From Rhodovarius crocodyli (lineage in GTDB: Bacteria; Pseudomonadota; Alphaproteobacteria; Acetobacterales; Acetobacteraceae): a DNA stretch of 64,000 nt. Each line of letters starts with the position of its first letter. Position 1 is the stretch's first letter. Both the position numbers and the translations under genes were made by a program. The stretch lies in NCBI RefSeq assembly GCF_004005855.1, contig NZ_SACL01000003.1, forward strand, positions 434,001 to 498,000, in the 5' to 3' direction. Shown piece by piece: positions 53,721 through 62,568 of this stretch. The notes below the pieces were generated by a model. The model was given only the letters and a program-made list of their open reading frames with translations. It had not been told where the DNA came from and did not search any database.

Positions 53721-55298
53721 TCAGGCGGCCATCAGGGCCAGCAGCGCCTCCGTCTCCTTCAGCTGTGCCAGCGCGGCGCCGGCCCGCGGCAGCAGCCGCC
53801 GCAGATAGAATTCGCACAGCGGGGCGTAGCCTGCCTCCAGCGCGGCCGCGCGGGCCAGCATCCATCCGCCCAGCACCCAGCCCGCGGCCTCCAGATAGGC
53901 GCTGGCACCGGCGGCGGCCTCGTCCGGCGTGGCGGTCAACAGGGCGCGGGTGGCCTCGGTGAAGGGCACCAGCGCCGCGTCCAGCAGGGGGTGCGCGCCC
54001 TGGGCCGAGGCCAGCAGGGCCAGCATCGCCGCACCCTGGTCGGCCCGCAGCTTGCGGTGCACCAGGTCCAGCGCCTGGATGCCGTTCGTGCCCTCATAGA
54101 TGGGCGCGATGCGGGCATCCCGCAGCACCTGGGCGGCGCCGGCATCCTCGACGAAGCCCATGCCGCCATGCACCTGCACGCCCAGGCTCGCGACCTCCAC
54201 GCCGCGATCGGTGGACCAGGCCTTCACGATGGGCGTCAGCAGCGCCAGGCGGGTCGCATCGCCGGCCGCCGCCTCCATCGCCAGCAGCCGCATGGCCAGC
54301 GTGATGGAGCGCATCTCCGCCAGCATGCGGGCCACATCGGGGTGGCGGGCGATGGGCTGGCCGCCCTGCTCGCGCATCTGGGCATAGGCCTCCGCCAGCG
54401 CCAGCGCCTTCGCGCCCTGGCCCACCCCCTGGATGCCCACCGAGACGCGGGCGTTGTTCATCATGGCGAACATGGCCGGCAGGCCGCGATGGGGCTCGCC
54501 CACCAGCTCGGCCTCCGCGCCCTCGAACAGCATCACGCAGGTGGGGCTGGCATGGATGCCCATCTTGCGTTCCAGCCCGCCGCAGCGGACGCCGTTCATC
54601 GTGCCGTCGGGCTTCACGCGCCGGGCTGCGAACAGGGAAATCCCGCGTGAGCCCTCGGGCGCGCCGGGCAGGCGCGCCAGCACCAGGTGCAGGGAGTTCT
54701 CCGTCAGGTCCTGGTCGCCATAGGTGATGAAGATCTTCTGGCCATGCAGCGCGTACAGCCCCTCGCCCAGCGGCTCCGCGCGGGTGCGGATGGTGGACAG
54801 GTCGCTGCCCGATTGCGGCTCGGTCAGGCACATGGTGCCGGTCCATTCGCCGCTGGTCAGGTGTGGCAGCCAGGCGTCCTTCTGGGCATGGGTGGCGTGC
54901 TTCTCGATGGCCTCGATGGCGCCGGCGGTCAGCACCGGGCACAGGCCGAAGGCCATGTCGGCGGCGCTCACCATCTCCACGATCGCGCACCACAGCACGA
55001 AGGGCAGGCCCTGGCCGCCATGTTCCTCGGGCGCGGGCAGGGACTGCCAGCCGCCGTCGCGCCAGGCCTGATAGGCCGCGTGATAGGGCTCGGCACAGCG
55101 CACCTTGCCGTTTTCCAGCCGCGCGCCCTCATGGTCGGCCTTCTGGGCGTTGGGGGCCAGCACCTCGGCGCAGAGCGTCTCGCATTCGGTCAGGATGGCG
55201 GCGATGCTGTCCGCGTCCAGCGCGCCGCCGCTGCGGGCCGGCAGGTCCACCAGCCGGTTGAGCGCGAAGATCAGATCCTGGGCCTGGGTGGTGGTCAT
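53721..55298 (-). CDS. Acyl-CoA dehydrogenase
   Basis: A 525-residue acyl-CoA dehydrogenase, longer than the ~380-residue core because of a C-terminal extension (from ~400), as in the DmdC/AidB-like subgroup. FAD/substrate motifs include MCLTEPQSGSDLSTIRTRAE and KIFITYGDQDLTENSLHLVL; the catalytic-base region is QVHGGMGFVEDAGAAQVLRDARIAPIYEGTNGIQALDLV. It introduces a double bond into an acyl-CoA thioester, passing electrons to ETF. The natural acyl chain is unknown. ATG 55298 is 11 bases from the stop of the FAD oxidase upstream, so they form a two-gene unit. Confidence 0.9.
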   Translation of the reverse strand: MTTTQAQDLIFALNRLVDLPARSGGALDADSIAAILTECETLCAEVLAPNAQKADHEGARLENGKVRCAEPYHAAYQAWRDGGWQSLPAPEEHGGQGLPFVLWCAIVEMVSAADMAFGLCPVLTAGAIEAIEKHATHAQKDAWLPHLTSGEWTGTMCLTEPQSGSDLSTIRTRAEPLGEGLYALHGQKIFITYGDQDLTENSLHLVLARLPGAPEGSRGISLFAARRVKPDGTMNGVRCGGLERKMGIHASPTCVMLFEGAEAELVGEPHRGLPAMFAMMNNARVSVGIQGVGQGAKALALAEAYAQMREQGGQPIARHPDVARMLAEMRSITLAMRLLAMEAAAGDATRLALLTPIVKAWSTDRGVEVASLGVQVHGGMGFVEDAGAAQVLRDARIAPIYEGTNGIQALDLVHRKLRADQGAAMLALLASAQGAHPLLDAALVPFTEATRALLTATPDEAAAGASAYLEAAGWVLGGWMLARAAALEAGYAPLCEFYLRRLLPRAGAALAQLKETEALLALMAA

Positions 55299-55309
55299 GT
55301 GTGTCTCCC

Positions 55310-56446
55310 TCAGTCGGCGCGAAGCAGTCCCGGCGCGGCGCTCTCTCGGCCCGCTGCCCATCCGGGCAGATAGGGCATCAGCGCCGTGTCGCCCAGCGCA
55401 TTCGCCACCGCCTCACCCAGCACCGGGCCGAACTTGAAGCCGTGGCCGGAGAAGCCCGAGAGCACCAGCGTGCCGGGGGCCACGGTCTCGGCCAGGAATT
55501 CCTCGGCGGGTTCCACATCGTAGTAGCAGGCCCGCGCGCCGAGGCGGCGGTAGCGGTCCAGCCCCGGAATGCGCCGGGCGGCGAGTGCCAGGATCGTCTC
55601 CGCCTCCTGCGAGGACGCGTTGCGGTCGTCCTCGGCATCCCCGGTCAGGGAGAAGCTGTGGTCGCCCACCTTGATGGGCGTGCCGCGCACGGGCGGCACC
55701 ATGTAGAAGCCGCCCTCATGCGCGAGGTCGAGCAGCATGGGCGCGCGGGCCCAGGCCTCGGCCAGCTCGGCGGGCGCTTCCAGCCGCACGATGATCTGGC
55801 GGGAGGCGGTGACGCGCCCCTTCAGCCCCGGCAGCAGCCGCGGCGCCCAGGGGCCGGCGCAGACGATCACCTTGTCGGCCGTCAGCGCCGTGCCGTCGGC
55901 CAGCGTCAGGCGGCGCTCACGCACATCGGTCACGGTGGCGCGGATGAACTCCACGCCCCGGCGGGCCAGGTGATCCGCCAGCCCGGCCACGATGGGTTCC
56001 GCCAGCAGCACCCCGCCGCGCGGCGCGAAGAAGGCCTCGGCCACGCCCTGGCCGGTGAAGAAGGGGAAGCGCCCGGCCACCTGGTCCGGGGTCAGCTCAT
56101 CCATCGCCAGGCCATGGCCGCGCATGGCCTCGCGGCTGGCGGGCAGCCAGGCGCCGCCGCCCTCGTCGAGGGCCAGCACACCGGTTTCCTCGTAATGCGC
56201 CTCACCCAGATCGGCCCAGACGCGGTCCCAGGCGGCATAGGCGTCGTCCACCATCCGCATGTAGCCCTGCTGGGCGCCATAGGCGTGGCGGATCAGCCGG
56301 TGATGGTCCACCGAGGCGCCGGCCGGGTTGGGGGGTGTCGCCTGGTCCACCACGCGCACCGTCCAGCCGCGCCGCTGCAGCGCCCAGGCGGTGGAAAGGC
56401 CGATGATGCCGGCGCCGAGCACCAGCGCGTAACCGCGTTGTTCCAT
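55310..56446 (-). CDS. DadA/sarcosine-oxidase-like FAD oxidoreductase
   Basis: A 378-residue FAD amine oxidase of the DAO family. The N-terminus is GYALVLGAGIIGLSTAWALQRRGW; a C-terminal GFSGHGFKFGPVLGEAVANAL matches the conserved FAD-contact motif of sarcosine/N-methyl-amino-acid oxidases (MSOX/MTOX type). It probably oxidises an N-methyl or cyclic amino acid. ATG 56446 gives the normal start. It is divergent from a racemase-family gene (starts 64 bases apart), which may share its substrate chemistry. Confidence 0.85.
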   Translation of the reverse strand: MEQRGYALVLGAGIIGLSTAWALQRRGWTVRVVDQATPPNPAGASVDHHRLIRHAYGAQQGYMRMVDDAYAAWDRVWADLGEAHYEETGVLALDEGGGAWLPASREAMRGHGLAMDELTPDQVAGRFPFFTGQGVAEAFFAPRGGVLLAEPIVAGLADHLARRGVEFIRATVTDVRERRLTLADGTALTADKVIVCAGPWAPRLLPGLKGRVTASRQIIVRLEAPAELAEAWARAPMLLDLAHEGGFYMVPPVRGTPIKVGDHSFSLTGDAEDDRNASSQEAETILALAARRIPGLDRYRRLGARACYYDVEPAEEFLAETVAPGTLVLSGFSGHGFKFGPVLGEAVANALGDTALMPYLPGWAAGRESAAPGLLRAD

Positions 56447-56509
56447 GCTCCCATACTGCACCCGCACAAGCCCCTGGCGGAAGGGCGGTGGGCTGGGCAC
56501 GATGCGCGG

Positions 56510-57238
56510 ATGCTGATGCACGAAAGCCCGGTGGCGATCGCCACCATCACCCCCTCCGGCAACACGGTGGTGGAGCGCACGACGATCGCGATGCTGCGCG
56601 ACCTGCCTGGGGTGGCGCCGCTGTTCAGCCGCCTGCCGGTGCACGGCACGACGGACCTGTTCCCGGACAGCTATGACGAGGCGGGGATGGGCGACGCCGC
56701 GCGCCTGCTGTCCCATGCCAAGCCCGCCGCGATCATCTGGAACGGCAGCAAGGGCGGCGCCATCGGCCTGCATCATGACGAGGCGCTGGCGATCAGCCTG
56801 CGGCTGGGCACCGGCATCCCGGCCGATACCTCGGGGCTGATGCTGCGGCGGATGATGCAGAAGCACGGCTTTCGCCGCATCGGGCTCGTCACGCCCTATA
56901 CGGCCGCCTATCAGGCGCGGCTGCATGCCGGCTTCGCGGCCGAGGGCTGGGAAGTGGCGGGCGAGAGCATGCTGGGCATGACCGACAACCTCTCCTACGC
57001 CTCGGTGCCCTTCGCGCGCATCGCGGAACAGGCGCGGGAGGTGGCGGCGGGCAAGCCCGACCTGCTGCTGGCCTGGTGCACCAATTACGCCGCGGCCCCG
57101 GTGGCGGCGCAGATCGAGGCCGAGACCGGCATCCCGTTCTGGGATGCGACGGCGCTGGGCGTGCTGGCGGGGTTGGAGGCAGCTGGCGTGGCGGAGCGCC
57201 CGGGGGCCGCCTGGGGCAGCCTGATGGCCGGCATCTGA
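56510..57238 (+). CDS. Asp/Glu racemase-family protein (maleate isomerase/AMDase-like)
   Basis: A 242-residue member of the Asp/Glu racemase superfamily, nearest in style to maleate isomerase and arylmalonate decarboxylase: VAIATITPSGNTVVERTTIA at the start, GFRRIGLVTPYTAAYQARLH in the middle, and LLLAWCTNYAAAPVAAQIEAETG with catalytic Cys190. The second catalytic cysteine expected near residue 78 (usual CTS motif) is replaced (IIWNGSKGG), so this is a one-cysteine variant like arylmalonate decarboxylases. The substrate is unknown. It is divergent from the FAD oxidase gene. Confidence 0.75.
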   Translation: MLMHESPVAIATITPSGNTVVERTTIAMLRDLPGVAPLFSRLPVHGTTDLFPDSYDEAGMGDAARLLSHAKPAAIIWNGSKGGAIGLHHDEALAISLRLGTGIPADTSGLMLRRMMQKHGFRRIGLVTPYTAAYQARLHAGFAAEGWEVAGESMLGMTDNLSYASVPFARIAEQAREVAAGKPDLLLAWCTNYAAAPVAAQIEAETGIPFWDATALGVLAGLEAAGVAERPGAAWGSLMAGI

Positions 57239-57278
57239 GGCGCCGGTCCCCCCTGCTGCGGCGCGGTGCGAATCCGTG

Positions 57279-57314
57279 ATACCGTATACTTGAACGCTAT
57301 ATCTATACGGGTAT
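57279..57314. promoter_or_regulatory. Inverted repeat upstream of gntR-family gene
   Basis: ATACCGTATA (57279-57288) and TATACGG-GTAT (57304-57314) are inverted, apart from one inserted G, separated by 15 bases. The left arm contains GTATAC (57284-57289), the palindromic core often bound by FCD-type GntR proteins. It lies 40-75 bases before the gntR start, so autoregulation is plausible. Confidence 0.45.
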
Positions 57315-57353
57315 AACGCACCGCACGCCCCACCGGATCTGAAAGCGCCCCCG

Positions 57354-58022
57354 ATGTCCCTGCCGCTGAACCTTCCCACGATCCGCGGCAGCGACAACCT
57401 CCCGGACCAGCTCTACGCGATCCTGTCGCGTGCGATCATCGAGGGGCGTTTCCGCCCTGGCGACCGCATCCAGCCCGACGAGATCGCGGCGCATTTCGAG
57501 GTAAGCAAGATCCCGGTGCGTGAGGCGCTGCGCTCGCTGGAGGCGAATGGCTGGATCAACATCCGCCCGCGCCGGGGGGTGTATGTGCAGGAGCACACGG
57601 CCGAGGAGCTGAGCAACCTGTACGAGACGCGCTTCATCATGGAACCGCGCCTGGCGCGGCTGGCGGCGGAGCGCCGGACGCCGGCGCATCTGGCCAAGAT
57701 CCGTGCCAGCATGAAGCAGAGCCTGGAGGCGCTGAAGCGCGAGAGCTCGATGGATCTGGCGGCGAGCAACCAGGCGTTCCACGCGGCCTGCGCGGAGGCC
57801 GCGGGCAATGCCTATGCGGCCAAGATCATCGGTGACATCGAGGTGCGGCTGCAGTGGTACTACTCGCATGTGCCGATGGAGCGCACGCGGCAGACGCTGA
57901 AGGAACACGAGATGATCCTGCAGGCCATCGAGGCGGGCGACGGCCAGGCGGCCGAGGAAGCCACCGTGCTGCACCTGGAGGCCACGCGGAAAACCGCCTT
58001 GTCCAGGCTCAGCAACGGCTGA
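57354..58022 (+). CDS. GntR-family transcriptional regulator, FCD subgroup
   Basis: A 222-residue GntR regulator. Winged helix at ~15-80 (QLYAILSRAIIEGRFRPGDR, then EIAAHFEVSKIPVREALRSL); FCD ligand domain at ~85-215 with metal-binding residues in YETRFIMEPRLARLAAE, SNQAFHAACAEAAGN and LKEHEMILQAIEAGD (Asp/His pattern). FCD regulators respond to small organic acids. The preceding racemase-family gene or the convergent family-5 binding-protein gene are candidate targets. Confidence 0.88.
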   Translation: MSLPLNLPTIRGSDNLPDQLYAILSRAIIEGRFRPGDRIQPDEIAAHFEVSKIPVREALRSLEANGWINIRPRRGVYVQEHTAEELSNLYETRFIMEPRLARLAAERRTPAHLAKIRASMKQSLEALKRESSMDLAASNQAFHAACAEAAGNAYAAKIIGDIEVRLQWYYSHVPMERTRQTLKEHEMILQAIEAGDGQAAEEATVLHLEATRKTALSRLSNG

Positions 58023-58044
58023 GGCAAGGGGCGCGCCCCTTGCC
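58023..58044. terminator. 22-bp perfect palindrome between convergent genes
   Basis: GGCAAGGGGCG followed directly by its exact reverse complement forms a 22-base palindrome beginning one base after the gntR stop and ending 14 bases before the stop of the convergent binding-protein gene. It has no T-run; it probably acts as a bidirectional mRNA end or is a REP-like element. Confidence 0.5.
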
Positions 58045-58058
58045 CCTGTCCTGGCGTG

Positions 58059-59642
58059 TTACGCCGGGCGCACGCCCCAGAACTTGCTGAAGCCCGGCTG
58101 CACGTCGCGCAGGCCGCGCCAGGCCGAGGCCTGCTTGTACTGGCCGAGCGGGTAATAGGTGCACTCGTCCATGCAGGCCAGCTGGATGTCGCGGCAGATC
58201 GCCTGGCGCGTCGGCAGGTCCGGCGCGTCCATCCAGGCATTGTACAGCTCCTCAAGCCGCGGGTTGTTGTTCCAGCCGGGATACCCGGCCTCACCCCGCC
58301 CGCGGATGCTGATATGCACGGCCGGGCTCACCCAGTCCGTGCCGGTCCAGGTGGTGATGAAGCAGCTCCAGCCGCCGCGATCCACCGGGCCGCGGTTGGT
58401 GCGCCGCTGCAGCATGCTGCCCCAGTCGGTCACCAGGTAATCCACGTTCATGCCGATGCGCTTCAGCGAATCGGCCACCACATCGCCCTGCAGCTTCATG
58501 GTCAGGTAGTCGGAGGCGACCATCATCACCACGCGCTCACCCTTGTAGCCGGCGGCGATCAGCTCCTGCTTCAGCGCCTCGTAGTCGCGCGGGCCCTTCA
58601 GCGGCTCCAGCCCCACCTCGGTCGCCATGGGCGTGCCGGGGCAGAAGAAGCCCAGCGGCGTGTGGTACATGCTGCGGTCGTCGCCCACGATGGCCTGCAT
58701 GCAGGCGGTCTGGTCGATGGCCTTCATCACCACCTTGCGGATGGCGGGGTTGTCGAAGGGCGGCTGCAGGAAGTTGGGGCGCAGCATGCCGAGCGTGCCC
58801 ACCTCATCCTGCACGCGCATCGTGATGCCACGCGCGCGGCGCACCATGGGCGACAGGTCGTGGGAGACATATTCCCACCAGTCCTGCTCGTTGTTGATCA
58901 ACGCGCCGGCGGCGGTCGAGGCATCGGGGATGGTGGACCACACCACGCGGTCGAAATGCACCACCTTGGGCCCGGCGGTGCCGATGGCGGGGCCATCGGC
59001 GCGCGGCACATAGCGGTCGAATTTCTGGTAGACGTTGCGCGCGCCCTGCAGCCGCTCATTCGCGATGTAGCGGAAGGGGCCGCTGCCGATGATCTCGGTG
59101 ACCTGGGTGTTGGGGTCGGTATTGGCCAGGCGCTCCGGCATGATGGCGGGCATCATGGCGACGAACTTGCCCAGCGCATCCGGCAGCAGGGGGAAGGGGC
59201 GCTTCATCTTGAAGCGGATGGTGCGGTCGTCCACCGCGCTCAGCTCATCCGTGCTGCGCATCAGCGCGCCGCCGAAGGCATCGCGCACCGCCCATCGCTT
59301 GAGGCTGGCCACGCAATCCTTCGCGCGCACCGGCTCGCCGTCATGGAACCACAGGTTCTCGCGCAGCTTCAGGTCCCACTGCTTGCCGTCGCTGCTGGTA
59401 GTGAAGCCTTCCAGCATCTGGGGCTTCGCGTTGTAGTTCTCGTCCAGCCCGAACAGCGTGTCGTAGACCATGTAGGCATGGTTGCGGCTGATATTGGCCG
59501 TGGAGAAATGCGGATCGAGGAAGGTCAGGTCGATCTGGGCGATGAAGCGCAGGGTGCGGTTGCCCTGGGCCAGGGCGGGTGCGGCGGCGGCGCTGCCCAG
59601 TGCCGCGGCACCGGTGGCCTTGAACATGCTGCGGCGATCCAT
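58059..59642 (-). CDS. Family-5 ABC transporter solute-binding protein (peptide type)
   Basis: A 527-residue periplasmic binding protein of the DppA/OppA class. A Tat-like signal (MDRRSMFKATGAAALGSAAA) precedes the mature start; FIAQIDLTFLDPHFSTANIS, LRENLWFHDGEPVRAKDCVASLKRW and KRPFPLLPDALGKF are characteristic. It binds oligopeptides or other large solutes for an ABC importer whose permease and ATPase genes are not in the window. ATG 59642 gives a normal signal. Upstream 113 bases hold no recognisable feature. Confidence 0.9.
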   Translation of the reverse strand: MDRRSMFKATGAAALGSAAAAPALAQGNRTLRFIAQIDLTFLDPHFSTANISRNHAYMVYDTLFGLDENYNAKPQMLEGFTTSSDGKQWDLKLRENLWFHDGEPVRAKDCVASLKRWAVRDAFGGALMRSTDELSAVDDRTIRFKMKRPFPLLPDALGKFVAMMPAIMPERLANTDPNTQVTEIIGSGPFRYIANERLQGARNVYQKFDRYVPRADGPAIGTAGPKVVHFDRVVWSTIPDASTAAGALINNEQDWWEYVSHDLSPMVRRARGITMRVQDEVGTLGMLRPNFLQPPFDNPAIRKVVMKAIDQTACMQAIVGDDRSMYHTPLGFFCPGTPMATEVGLEPLKGPRDYEALKQELIAAGYKGERVVMMVASDYLTMKLQGDVVADSLKRIGMNVDYLVTDWGSMLQRRTNRGPVDRGGWSCFITTWTGTDWVSPAVHISIRGRGEAGYPGWNNNPRLEELYNAWMDAPDLPTRQAICRDIQLACMDECTYYPLGQYKQASAWRGLRDVQPGFSKFWGVRPA

Positions 59643-59755
59643 GTCGCTGCTCCTCATTCCGTGACCGGGGCAGGATGACACGCAGGTAAGGTGGCCGCGA
59701 GGCGAGAAATCTCACCCAGTCTCGCGATGCAGCATGGAATTGCCCGCCTTCTGGG

Positions 59756-60253
59756 CTAACGCAGCTGCGGGTTGTCGAAGCGCGGGTCGCGATAGCGCCC
59801 GAGCGCCGCATTCAGCGCCTCGGCCAGGTCGCGCTTGTCCTCCCCGCCCAGGAAGCGGCCGATCTCGAGCCGGCGGCGGCGTTCCTGGATGAACAGCCGC
59901 GGGCTCGGCCCGGCCTCCAGCCGCACCCGGGCCCAATAGGGGGCGAAGGCTGCCTCCGTCACGCGGCCATGGGCATCGGTGTGCCGCACGCACAGGCTGG
60001 CCTCGGTCAGGGCGATGCGTTCCTGGGCGCGGGCGGCGTGGCGGCGGTGCAGGGCGAACAGCATCACCACCAGCCCCGCCTCCATCCCCATGAAGCCGAT
60101 GACCGGCCAGGCACCGATGATGGTGAACAGCAGCGTCGAGATGCCGATGCCCGCGCCGAGCAGCCCCAGCACCAGCCGCTGGCCCTGTCGGTTCAGGCTC
60201 TGCGGCGGCGAGGTGACGGCTTCAAACAGCAGGGATGGCGCGCTATCGGACAT
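59756..60253 (-). CDS. DUF2244 membrane protein
   Basis: A 165-residue protein of the DUF2244 family: two adjacent membrane helices (~28-70), then an LCVRHTDAHGRVTEAAFAPYWARVRLE motif and RLEIGRFLGGEDKRDLAEALNAAL. Members occur widely in alphaproteobacteria, often near nth or cytochrome oxidase genes; function unknown. It is divergent from nth, with only 13 bases between the two start codons, so the promoters must overlap the opposite genes or the nth start is further in. Confidence 0.85.
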   Translation of the reverse strand: MSDSAPSLLFEAVTSPPQSLNRQGQRLVLGLLGAGIGISTLLFTIIGAWPVIGFMGMEAGLVVMLFALHRRHAARAQERIALTEASLCVRHTDAHGRVTEAAFAPYWARVRLEAGPSPRLFIQERRRRLEIGRFLGGEDKRDLAEALNAALGRYRDPRFDNPQLR

Positions 60254-60266
60254 CGTTCCCTGAAAG

Positions 60267-60995
60267 ATGCGTCACAGAATGCCGCGCGCAACCCCGAAAA
60301 AGCCGCCCCTGCACGGCACCGCCGAAGCGCCCCGCCGGGCACGCGCCATGAGCCGCGAACAGGTGGGCCATTTCGTCCGCGCGCTGGCCCAGGCCAACCC
60401 GGCGCCCGAGACCGAGCTGCTCTATACCGACAGTTTCTCGCTGCTCGTCGCGGTGGTGATGTCGGCGCAGACCACGGATGCGGCGGTGAACAAGGTGACG
60501 CCCGGCCTGTTCCGGGCCGCGCCCACGCCCGCCGCCATGGCCGCGCTGGGTGCGGAGGGCATCGGGAAGTACATCCGCACCATCGGGCTGTGGCAGGCCA
60601 AGGCGAAGAACGTGGCGGCCCTGGCCGCCCAGCTGGTCGAGAAGCACGACAGCCAGGTGCCCGAGGACCGCGAGGCGCTGGAAGCCCTGCCGGGCGTGGG
60701 CCGCAAGACCGCGAACGTGGTGCTGAACGTGGCCTTCGGGCAGTCCACCATGGCGGTGGACACGCACATCTTCCGCATCGGCAACCGCACGGGGCTGGCA
60801 CCGGGCAAGAACGTGCGGGAAGTGGAGGACGGGCTGATCCGCCGCATCCCGCCTGAACTGCTGCGGGATGCGCATCATTGGCTGATCCTGCACGGGCGAT
60901 ACGTGTGCAAGGCGCGCCGCCCGGAATGCTGGCGCTGCACCGCGAATACCTGGTGCAACTACAAGGACAAGGAAGCCCTACCTCACCAGATGTAG
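60267..60995 (+). CDS. nth: Endonuclease III
   Basis: A 242-residue DNA glycosylase/AP lyase that removes oxidised pyrimidines. The helix-hairpin-helix ends in catalytic Lys147 (LPGVGRKTANVV) with Asp165 (VDTHIFR). The 4Fe-4S cluster ligands are Cys214, Cys221, Cys224 and Cys230 (spacing 6-2-5). ATG 60267 is used here; ATG 60348 (MSREQVGHFVRALA) would also give a full domain and would leave more room for the divergent promoters. The last 13 bases overlap the convergent lipoprotein gene. Confidence 0.95.
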   Translation: MRHRMPRATPKKPPLHGTAEAPRRARAMSREQVGHFVRALAQANPAPETELLYTDSFSLLVAVVMSAQTTDAAVNKVTPGLFRAAPTPAAMAALGAEGIGKYIRTIGLWQAKAKNVAALAAQLVEKHDSQVPEDREALEALPGVGRKTANVVLNVAFGQSTMAVDTHIFRIGNRTGLAPGKNVREVEDGLIRRIPPELLRDAHHWLILHGRYVCKARRPECWRCTANTWCNYKDKEALPHQM

Positions 60996-61414
60996 CGCGG
61001 GCCGAAGCCCACCCCGACACCCCACCAGCCGCCATAGACGGGCGCCGGCTGCACCACCACGGGCGGCGCGTAGCCATAGCCGTAGCCATAGGCGGTGGGC
61101 CGCTGCTGGATCTGGTGGCCGGCCGCCGTCATGCACTGGGCATAGGCGATGTCGTAGTTGCGCTGCATGGCATAGGGGCTCTGCGCCGGGGGCGGCGCCA
61201 CCGGGTTGATCTGCGTGCCGGGCGCGGGCGCCGAGGCCGAGATCGCGGCCGAGGCGGTGCCCCGGCAGCCGATGTCCTCACGCTGGAAGCGTGCGAGGTC
61301 GCTGCCTGACTGGGGCAGGGCGACGATGCTGGGCCCGCTTGGCGGCGGCGGAGCGGCACAGGCTGCGGGAAGGAGCACGGCAGCGACTGCCGCGAGACGG
61401 GTGACGGGCCTCAT
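60983..61414 (-). CDS. Small lipoprotein with Gly/Tyr-rich C-terminus
   Basis: A 143-residue protein with a lipoprotein signal (MRPVTRLAAVAAVLLPAACA, lipobox Cys19). Two further cysteines (DIGCRG and AQCMTAAG) may pair. The C-terminal third is rich in Tyr, Gly and Pro (YGYGYGYAPPVVV, then GGWWGVGVGFGPRYIW), a pattern seen in many small alphaproteobacterial envelope proteins. Unknown function. GGAGGA Shine-Dalgarno before ATG 61414. A divergent Bug-family gene begins 136 bases away. Confidence 0.75.
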   Translation of the reverse strand: MRPVTRLAAVAAVLLPAACAAPPPPSGPSIVALPQSGSDLARFQREDIGCRGTASAAISASAPAPGTQINPVAPPPAQSPYAMQRNYDIAYAQCMTAAGHQIQQRPTAYGYGYGYAPPVVVQPAPVYGGWWGVGVGFGPRYIW

Positions 61415-61549
61415 GAGTAATCCTCCTGACATCCCAGGATACGCCAGTGGTGAACGCTGCGCATCGCACAAAGCTGCGCCTTTACGTGATGACATGGAGG
61501 CGCAACACTTCCTCACGATAAGGGCCGCCAAGGTCCGTTCGGAGGAAAC

Positions 61550-62530
61550 ATGATCACGAGACGCGCCGCGCTGGCCGTGCCGCTGGCGGCTACCCCCTTC
61601 ATTTCCCGCCCCTCGATCGCCCGGGCCGACACTTGGCCGCAGCGCCCCGTGAACCTGCTGGTGGGCTTCGCGCCCGGCGGCGGCACCGACATCATCGCCC
61701 GCGCCCTGCAACCCGCCCTGCAGGAGGATCTGGGCCAGCCCATCGCGATCGAGAACCGGCCCGGTGCGAGCGGCACGCTGGCCGCCGCCGCCTGCGCCCG
61801 CGCCCGGCCCGATGGCTATACCATGCTGATGACCACCGTCAGCGCCAGCGCGGTGGTGCCGCCGCACATGAACCCGCCGCCCTTCGACATCATCCGCGAC
61901 CAGAAGCCGGTGGTGCTGTGCGGCACGGTGCCGCTGGTGGCGGTGGTGCCCAATTCCTCCCCCGCCAATACCTTCCAGGAGTTCCTGGCGCACGCGAAGG
62001 CGAACCCCGGCAAGCTGAACTATTCCTCCTCGGGCGTCGCCAGCCAGCAGCATCTGGCGGCGGAGATCCTCTCGGCCCAGGCCGGGCTGCAGATGACGCA
62101 TGTGCCCTTCCGCGGCACCGGCCAGGCGGTGAACGAGCTTCTGGGCGGGCGTATCGACATCGCCTTCGACACGCTGCCCACCTATCTGCCGCATATCCGC
62201 GGCGGGCGGCTGCGGGCGCTGGCCACCACCATGCCCCAGCGCGTGGAATGGCTGCCGGACCTGCCGACCGTGGCCGAGAGCGGCTTTCCGGGCTTCAACT
62301 GCAATGTCTGGTACATGTGGATCGCGCCGCCGGGCACGCCCGATGCCGTGACGGCACGCATGAACCAGGCGGTGAACCGCGCCCTGGGCGACCCCGGCCT
62401 GCGGGCCCGGGTGGCAGCGGCGGGCTTCATTCCCGGCGGCGGCAGCGAGGCCGATGCGGCCAAGCTGCTGCGCGACGATGCCGCGCGCTATGCCGAAGCG
62501 ATCCGGGTGGCAAGCATCAGGCTGGATTGA
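61550..62530 (+). CDS. Bug/TctC-family periplasmic solute-binding protein
   Basis: A 326-residue orphan Bug receptor. Tat-like signal MITRRAALAVPLAATPFISR; then WPQRPVNLLVGFAPGGGTDI, IENRPGASGTLAAAACARAR, VPFRGTGQAVNELLGGRIDI and ADLPTVAESG-like ligand motifs. GGAGGA Shine-Dalgarno just before ATG. No transporter genes nearby; the ligand is unknown. Confidence 0.9.
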   Translation: MITRRAALAVPLAATPFISRPSIARADTWPQRPVNLLVGFAPGGGTDIIARALQPALQEDLGQPIAIENRPGASGTLAAAACARARPDGYTMLMTTVSASAVVPPHMNPPPFDIIRDQKPVVLCGTVPLVAVVPNSSPANTFQEFLAHAKANPGKLNYSSSGVASQQHLAAEILSAQAGLQMTHVPFRGTGQAVNELLGGRIDIAFDTLPTYLPHIRGGRLRALATTMPQRVEWLPDLPTVAESGFPGFNCNVWYMWIAPPGTPDAVTARMNQAVNRALGDPGLRARVAAAGFIPGGGSEADAAKLLRDDAARYAEAIRVASIRLD

Positions 62531-62568
62531 TCCTTGCGCCGGGCGGTTTTCCGGCGCTATCCACCCGT

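Noticed and set aside
55299-55361. N-terminal extension of the acyl-CoA dehydrogenase.
   Set aside because: It overlaps the conserved end of the FAD oxidase gene and shows no family sequence; ATG 55298 gives the normal start.
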